From Endomicrobium sp. (GTDB taxonomy: Bacteria > Elusimicrobiota > Endomicrobiia > Endomicrobiales > Endomicrobiaceae): 53,064 nt of DNA. Positions 46,674 to 53,064 of this stretch are shown one piece after another. The notes beneath the pieces were generated by a model, which was not told the DNA's origin, ran no database searches, and saw nothing but the letters and a program-made list of their open reading frames with translations. Location: positions 1-53,064 of the forward strand of contig JAISWG010000002.1 of NCBI GenBank assembly GCA_031271205.1, in the 5' to 3' direction. The stretch's first letter is position 1. The number at the start of each line of letters is the position of its first letter. Both the position numbers and the translations under genes were made by a program.

Positions 46674-49600
46674 TATAAACCTAAAAACATAATCACCAAT
46701 AATGAGATACCTATTTATAAATTGTTAAATTTTAATGTGATAACCAAGCTTTTTAACATTCTATGTAATTTTGTTATATCATAATTGTTAAGAAACTTCA
46801 ACGGTCAAAATTGTAATGCCTATCTTTTAATACCTATTCAACTCTGTGTTATCGTTGAGCGTTTTCATAGACTTCTCAACTTCCATTTGTGTTTGTGTTA
46901 TCCAAAGTTCTTGCACTAACCTAACAGAAAAAAACAAATCAAACTCAGAATTTATAAACTAAACACCCCCTCTTCCGCAATTATTATTCTACTATTGTTT
47001 GATCATGGCTCAATATTATGCCTAAAAACAGCATATATAAATGTGAAAAGGTCTAAATAAATAATTAAAGAAAAACAATAAGAGGTAAATGAATATTGCT
47101 AGAGATAATGAAAATTAAATCTGATCCTCATTTGGTGATAATTTTTTGTAATTTATATTTACCTTTGAATATATTTTTATCTAAAACTACAATAAAACAT
47201 TTAAAAGATAGAAGAAAACTGGACTAAGACTAATTTTTCCCAAGCGTTTAGTAGATATCTGACGATACATCTCTTATAAAAGTTTCATAAAGTTACTGTT
47301 TCTGATTTTTCAGTTAAATAGAGTTAGATGTTTTGTATTTCTCTCTTATTCACTTATTTGCAACTACATTAAAATTGGTTCTTACTAATTTAAGTTGTAA
47401 CTGATTCAAATGTAGTGGTCCAAAATTTGCACTTAATGTATAAAAGAAAACAATAGTAGTCATTCTGTCTTTGTCAAGCAGTCCTGTGTGAAATGTGACA
47501 TGGAATAGGCTCAAGACTTGTAATTTTCAAATTTAACTCTCTAAGCTATTTTTAAAAAAAATCTTCAATACATTGCTTCTTAGGTTGACTCAAAAAGCCA
47601 CTTTTTTCTTTTAAATAAAAATATTGTACTCAGAATATGCGTTTATTATTTTTTTCTATACGATATTTATACAGACGTTTGAATTGATTAACTTCTTATT
47701 CCAGATTTTAGCTCTATTTTTCATGATATAAACTATATTTATCATTTTTGCCACTAAAACATCGTAGTCGTCTTTTAATATTTCTTAAAATTACTCAAAT
47801 ATTTGAAAATATCTTCAACGTAACTCTTTAGAACACATTTCACTTGTCATCTAAACAACGGCCCATATTAAGTTAGTGTTTCTTCTTTCAAAAATCAAAT
47901 AAATCATATAGACATAAGCATGTTTGTTCGTGAATAATATATATGGGCAGCGAGAACTTAAGAATATGCCTGAAATATTTTATTCTTGAAAACTTTATCA
48001 AAAGTTTTATGTTTTTGAAAGTTCAAACTCAATATTTATAGTTCTGTTGTCTCCAGTTAAGCAATGCCGGTGTGTATCTATCTTTAGTTTTTCAAAATTT
48101 TTTAATATTTTTTGGTATCTTTTAAATACAAACACCACCTTATAATTTGAGAACATAGGTTTACAGATTTTGTCATTCTGGAAACAATGAATAAAACAGT
48201 TTTAACACTGGGTTTTACAAGCGTTGTATTGCGCTAAGAGCCCCGTATGCGTAGTTTGCTCTATAACACACCAAGCGCATTGTGAGAACTAAGTAATTAA
48301 AGCAATCGTTTCTTTATATTTTTATCTTTAACTTTTTTGATTTCGTTAAAAACAAAATCTACTCATCTCGTATATTTTTAATATACACTTCTTAAAAATG
48401 TTTTTAGAATTTTTCTTATATAAATTTTTACTTTATATTTAGATTTAGAAACGGGAAAACATTCATCATTGAATTTTTTAATTTCCCTATAAGAATATCT
48501 TCAAAACATACGATTTTAATAGTATTGTTTTAACGTATAATTTAATTGTTTTTATCTTATTTGTTATTCTAAATTTTTAACATCATATTCTCATCGTTAA
48601 TCTTGCAATTTGAAATAAAAGAATTAAAACGACGTGACACGTCTTACGTCTAATATTGTGTATATATCCAAGTTCGTTTGCTTGTGCTAACGTGTCATTC
48701 CACTGTTACAAAAATGTTTAATACAATTTGTTTTTATTAAAAGCTTTTCAATTTTAAACGTGTGTCAGAGCCCCATGACTATCCAAAAATACTCAACAAA
48801 TTGCGGTATAAACATGCCTTTATATGGACAAAGTTTGTAAGCGTGTTTAGTTGTATTATTAGTTGTTTTATTTAAATTATCAAAGGATAATTTCTCAAAT
48901 TTAAACCTTTCTTAATTTTTCTCTTTAAACAGTTTTTCTTGAATTATTTATGCCCATCGTATGTAAAAAGTAATACTCGTTCTATGTGTTTAAATGCATT
49001 TATTTACAGTTTATATTAACATCATAGAAATAAATGTTTATCGTAGCAAACAAATCAACAAAGAAGTCCTTATAATCAACTTTCACGAAAATATCTTTAT
49101 ACTGTAAACTTGTCTGATTTAAACGTTACCAGTGTAATTCATATTTATTGTCAAATACGCTACATACCATAAATCGTTCCAAGACAAAATTTATATTTCA
49201 TTGTTAATAGTATATTATAGAAGGACACCATTATTTTTTTCTATTGCATACACATTAAAATTGCAAGACGTTCTGTTGAAAAACTTACCTACTCTTAAAT
49301 TTGTTTCTGCTCTTTCTTTATTTCCTAGTTTAAGCTATACAATAGCACTCTAATTTCAAAACAGTTGTGCTTAAACATTATTAACTTTCTTAACAATTTT
49401 AATTCCTTTTTCATCTTTCATCGCCATATTTTCTAATTATCTTTTTTCTAAATTTTATTCTTTTCCTATTTTTTTAAATTTTCTTTTTATGCCTTTTTAA
49501 TGGTATTCTGTTGCTTTTTGATATCTTTTTTAAAGATAGCAGTTTAGGATTTCTAAATCTATTAATCCAATTATCAAATAACCGCTGACTAATTTCTAAC

Positions 49601-51182
49601 TTATTTACTTGGAAACACAATGCTTTAAATCTTTTGGTTGTAATAATATTTTTCGGAACTGATATTTTTACATTTAAAACTAGTTTGCAAACACAGCATA
49701 GCAATAAATATTATATATAACTATTTTTTTGTTCCTGCTTATTATATAGCAACATCGCATTTTTTTGCGCAAAAATTATAAAAAAGACAAATGTAAGGGC
49801 AAACACGTATGAAAGCATGTAAAATCACAGAATGATAAAATAATGTAAAGTCTACTTTGACAAAGACATTTATAATTAAGCAAGTAAAAATCGCTTCGAA
49901 ATTTGTACAAAACACCTTATATAACAATGAATATGTTTGATTAAGAGCTTGATAAGAAAAAAATTAGATAATGCAAAAGCTTTTAATTTATGCATATGCT
50001 CAAGACAACTCTGATGAATAAGAAAATACATGTTAAACTGTATTTTCTTAAAAGCTGGATATATGTTGTTAAACCTTATTTTGTAGCTGGCTTAAAACAT
50101 CAACTCTTATTTATAGAAGCCCCATATAAAGACATGCTAATAGTTTTGTGAAGGTTAAGGTTCTAGTATGATTTATATACTACTATGATTATACTACAAT
50201 AATAAGACTATCTAATTATATAATTAAGGATTTAAATTATTTTTTATTGTAAGGCACAATAGGGGGATGGATGTGCACACTATCCAAAGGCAGTTTATGT
50301 ACTTGTTAGGAATATAGTTTTTGTCTAAATCTGCTAGAGTATACTTCTAGAAACAAGCGTAAATATAGTTTTTACTTCCGTTTTATATTTATACAACTTT
50401 CCAAGAAATATTCATTGTACATTAAAAAAACTGCAAAAATATTTAATTTGGGGAATTACCATATAAAAATTATTTGTTTTAATGAGAAACTTATCTAAAT
50501 GCTTATAATAACTACAAGAAAAAAGAAAAAAAGCTACTTCCTCAAAAACTGTAGATTCTATTTTTGCAAACTCTAACAATTTTTCAAGAGAGCTCTGATT
50601 CCAAGTACAGAGTAGTATTTTGAGACCGTCAAAAAAAACAGTACTGTCCATGAAGATCTCTTGTAACTTCAGTACCTAATTTATTGTGTACAGCTTCAAC
50701 AAAAAGTATTTTAATCTAATTTTCTTCAAAATTTAAAATAATCTTTTACTATAGGCTTGACATCAAAATAAATAGGTGTTACAGACTTTACTGTATTTAT
50801 TATTTTATTATAATATTTTAATATAAAAACTCTTCTATAACAGCCACTGGTACTGTTATGATATCCAAAAAAAACATCAAAACTTCTTAATCAACCGTAA
50901 GATTCTCAATAGAATAGCTTAAGTTTTTCTCTTCTCAATATGTATTTTAAATTTGCGGATAAGACAAAATCTCTCTTACAACGAGCAAGTTATTCTCATT
51001 TACTAAGCAACATAGTAATTTTAAGTTCTACTAAGTTTAAAATAAACCGACTAAACTTCATAAATATCTAGAAAACACAAAACTGCCAAGAAAATTCACA
51101 GACTTATCGACTGGATAATAATTAAATTAACTGCTTATGTATCTTATCCAGTTTTATACTTAAATTTAATATTTTTCAATTT
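46674..51182. other. 4.5-kb gene desert
   Basis: No intact gene. Minus-strand frames that might be fragments are 49704-49474 (76 codons, with FDNWINRFRNPKLLSLKKIS) and 50651-50412 (79 codons, with FFDGLKILLCTWNQSSLEKL). An in-frame piece upstream of the second is VEAVHNKLGTEVTRDLHGQ at about 50700-50645, and LKITSLEPIPCHISHRTA lies near 47525-47470. None could be assigned. A 12-bp perfect inverted repeat lies at 50019-50030/50039-50050, and a 9-bp one with a 25-base loop (ACTGGATAA/TTATCCAGT) at 51110-51152. No IS ends, tRNA or CRISPR were seen. Confidence 0.4.
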
Positions 51183-51211
51183 TTGATAAATTTCTCATAA
51201 TGTCGTATTAT
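51183..51211 (+). promoter_or_regulatory. Sigma70 promoter of the antiporter gene
   Basis: TTGATA (51183-51188), 17 bp and TATTAT (51206-51211), each one mismatch from consensus. Start near 51218 gives a leader of about 50 bases before ATG 51267. Confidence 0.65.
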
Positions 51212-51266
51212 TTTATACATAATTCACATATCACATTTTTGTTCAATTTTTTTAGGTGGAATACAA

Positions 51267-53051
51267 ATGCATGAATATAAATTGCTTGAAATCATGGCTA
51301 TAGGATTTGGTCTTGCATTAACTTTTGGTTTTATAACCCAAAAACTTGGACTTTCTTCTATAGTAGGATATTTATTAGCAGGATTTTTTATAGGACCATT
51401 TTCACCTGGTTTTATTGCAGATACCGCTCTAGCATTTCAGCTTTCCGAAGCCGGAGTTATTCTCTTAATGTTTGGCGTAGGATTACATTTTAAGCTTAGT
51501 GATTTGATAGCAGTTAAAGGTGTAGCTATACCAGGAGCTATTATACAAAGTAGCATTGCTGCTGTGTTCACTACACTTTTGGGATTAGCATTGGATCTTA
51601 GTTTAAAATCTGCCTTGATATTAGGCTTTGGACTTGCAGTTGCCAGCACCGTAGTACTTTTAAGGGTCTTGGAAGATAATGACATAACAAACACAATACA
51701 TGGACATGTAGCAATAGGTTGGCTCGTTGTAGAGGATATTTTGACCGTACTAATACTTGTCGTTCTTCCAAGTCTTTCAACAATATTGTTAAATTCAAAC
51801 ACAACGAACGGGAGTTTTGATATACTCAAAGCAATAAGCATAGCTATATTACGTATAACACTTTTGTGGATTATTGTAATAAAAGGCGGAGGAAAATTTG
51901 TCCCATGGATCTTATCAAAAATCGTAAAAACACGATCTCAAGAGTTATTTACTCTTGCAGTATTGGTTATAGCTTTTGCAACAGCTGTTTTAGCTGCCCT
52001 TGTGTTTCAAGCATCGTTTGCTTTAGGAGCTTTCTTAGGTGGAATGGTTGTTGGAAAAAGCAAATTAAGCCACCAAGCTGGCGCTGATATTCTACCGCTT
52101 AGGGATGCTTTTGCGGTTCTGTTTTTTTTAGCCGTAGGAATGCTTTTTGATTTTAAATTTTTGATTGAATATCCTACTCTTATATGTATATGTCTTGTAA
52201 TAGTTCTATTAATAAAACCTTTAACTGCATTAATTACTGTATCCCTGCTTGGTTATTCACCCAAAACTGCACTTACTGTTGCAACAGGACTCGCTCAAGT
52301 TGGAGAATTTTCATTTATACTAGCTCAGGAAGCAAGGCATTTAAATCTTGCAGGCAGCGAAGTTTACAATACAATAGTAGTATGTTCTATTATTTCAATA
52401 ACGCTAAATCCATCAGTATTTGCAAAAATAACAACATTTGAAAATTTTTTAAGAACAAAGAAAGTATTATGGAATCTCTTAAATTTTAAAGTTAAAAAGA
52501 AAGGCATTAAAAACAACAAAAATAATCAGTTTATACAAAACATTCTACCTGCAAAAGATTTTCCTGTACAAAAAAATGCAATTGTCGTTGGCTACGGTCC
52601 AACAGGAAAACAAATTGTAAATGCCCTAAAAAAGCAAAATCTAAATCCAATCATTATTGATATAAATATAGATACTATAAATAGTTTAAGTGCTCAAGGG
52701 TTTTCCGTAGTCTATGGAGATTCTTCACAAAAAGAAATTTTATTTGCAGCAGGAATAAAAAATGCAGAGTATTTGATTATTACTATACCATCTTTACCGT
52801 CAACTTTGGAAACAGCCATCCTTGCTTCATCATTAAATTCTGAAACAAGAATACTTGCTAGGGCTAGATTTTTAGACCACAAAGAAAACCTTAAACAAGC
52901 AGGCATTTCACAAGTTGCTTTTGAAGAAGCTGAAGTTGCAAAAGCCTTGACATCATTACTTCTTGATGACTTAGAAAACAGGAATCTACTCGCCACGGCC
53001 TCACAAATAGCTTCTCAGTCAACAGAAAAAAACATAAATAAAAAAACCTAG
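51267..53051 (+). CDS. Kef-type cation:proton antiporter (CPA2)
   Basis: The 594-residue protein combines a CPA2 membrane domain (about 5-390, with around 12 helices; GYLLAGFFIGPFSPGF and LGFGLAVASTVVLLRVLEDN) with a cytosolic TrkA-N/RCK domain (about 430-555). The RCK part has the Rossmann motif VVGYGPTGKQIVNAL and VVYGDSSQKEILFAAGI. It exchanges K+ or Na+ for H+ at the inner membrane and probably sets ion or pH balance. KefB/KefC sense glutathione, but I cannot show that here; YbaL-like proteins have the same layout. TTAGGTGG serves as ribosome site. It ends 13 bp before the window edge. Confidence 0.9.
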   Translation: MHEYKLLEIMAIGFGLALTFGFITQKLGLSSIVGYLLAGFFIGPFSPGFIADTALAFQLSEAGVILLMFGVGLHFKLSDLIAVKGVAIPGAIIQSSIAAVFTTLLGLALDLSLKSALILGFGLAVASTVVLLRVLEDNDITNTIHGHVAIGWLVVEDILTVLILVVLPSLSTILLNSNTTNGSFDILKAISIAILRITLLWIIVIKGGGKFVPWILSKIVKTRSQELFTLAVLVIAFATAVLAALVFQASFALGAFLGGMVVGKSKLSHQAGADILPLRDAFAVLFFLAVGMLFDFKFLIEYPTLICICLVIVLLIKPLTALITVSLLGYSPKTALTVATGLAQVGEFSFILAQEARHLNLAGSEVYNTIVVCSIISITLNPSVFAKITTFENFLRTKKVLWNLLNFKVKKKGIKNNKNNQFIQNILPAKDFPVQKNAIVVGYGPTGKQIVNALKKQNLNPIIIDINIDTINSLSAQGFSVVYGDSSQKEILFAAGIKNAEYLIITIPSLPSTLETAILASSLNSETRILARARFLDHKENLKQAGISQVAFEEAEVAKALTSLLLDDLENRNLLATASQIASQSTEKNINKKT

Positions 53052-53064
53052 TGTGCGCGAATTT

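Noticed and set aside
49474-49704. 76-codon minus-strand frame considered as a transposase fragment
   Set aside because: Only a vague resemblance in a few residues; no inverted repeats or catalytic motif nearby.

Overview
The window is AT-rich chromosomal DNA of a Gram-negative-like bacterium in the middle of genome reduction. About 40 housekeeping genes are intact and tightly packed, often with 4-bp start/stop overlaps. Between them lie long stretches without genes (the largest about 4.6, 2.1 and 1.1 kb), and several of these still hold recognisable fragments of dead genes. Low GC, many pseudogenes, few regulators and retained branched-chain amino acid synthesis fit an intracellular symbiont. 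The combination resembles Elusimicrobiota of the Endomicrobium lineage from termite-gut flagellates. That identification is inference from memory, not a database match. No IS element, prophage, CRISPR array or rRNA was seen.

Layout. 1-2617: tRNA-His, tRNA-Arg, then thiL-tsaE-tsaB. 2618-5368 (minus): nadD-yqeK-LytR-type gene, followed by a dead rsfS. 5369-7228: a decayed exported protein gene, then rho with a strong terminator. 7416-12358 (minus): def-fmt-trxA-trxB-polA(5' nuclease only)-[ruins of the rest of polA]-coaE. 12969-15219: tRNA-Val, then rplU-rpmA-obgE with a good promoter. 15263-16453: a class I aminotransferase. 17526-22117: an iron uptake block (DtxR-type regulator, feoA, feoB, a 49-residue Cys-rich FeoB partner), then the CCA-adding enzyme. 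24265-26602 (minus): queD intact, queC and queE dead. 26762-36044 (minus): ilvD, ilvB, ilvN (frameshifted), ilvC, PASTA protein, rpe, amidase, murI. 36309-42621 (minus): smpB-addA-addB. 43423-45434: divergent tRNA-Thr/tRNA-Asn and guaB. 45435-46610 (minus): rplM-rpsI and a probable dead argC. 46674-51182: gene desert. 51267-53051: a Kef-type antiporter.

How it fits together. Translation and its quality control are kept: ribosomal proteins, def/fmt, the t6A genes, smpB, and tRNA end repair by the CCA enzyme, which is needed because none of the five tRNA genes here encodes CCA. Recombinational repair (AddAB) is intact. DNA polymerase I has shrunk to its 5' nuclease. Branched-chain amino acid synthesis is complete in its catalytic genes, but the regulatory subunit IlvN has lost its C-terminal domain to a pair of frameshifts, which could relax feedback. 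The preQ0/queuosine branch is broken after QueD. Iron uptake appears to be controlled by the DtxR-type protein through a palindrome in the feo promoter, with a weaker copy in the regulator's own promoter.

The most informative material is the set of fossils: polA, rsfS, queC, queE, the ilvN tail and probably argC. I found no clear new defence or mobile system.
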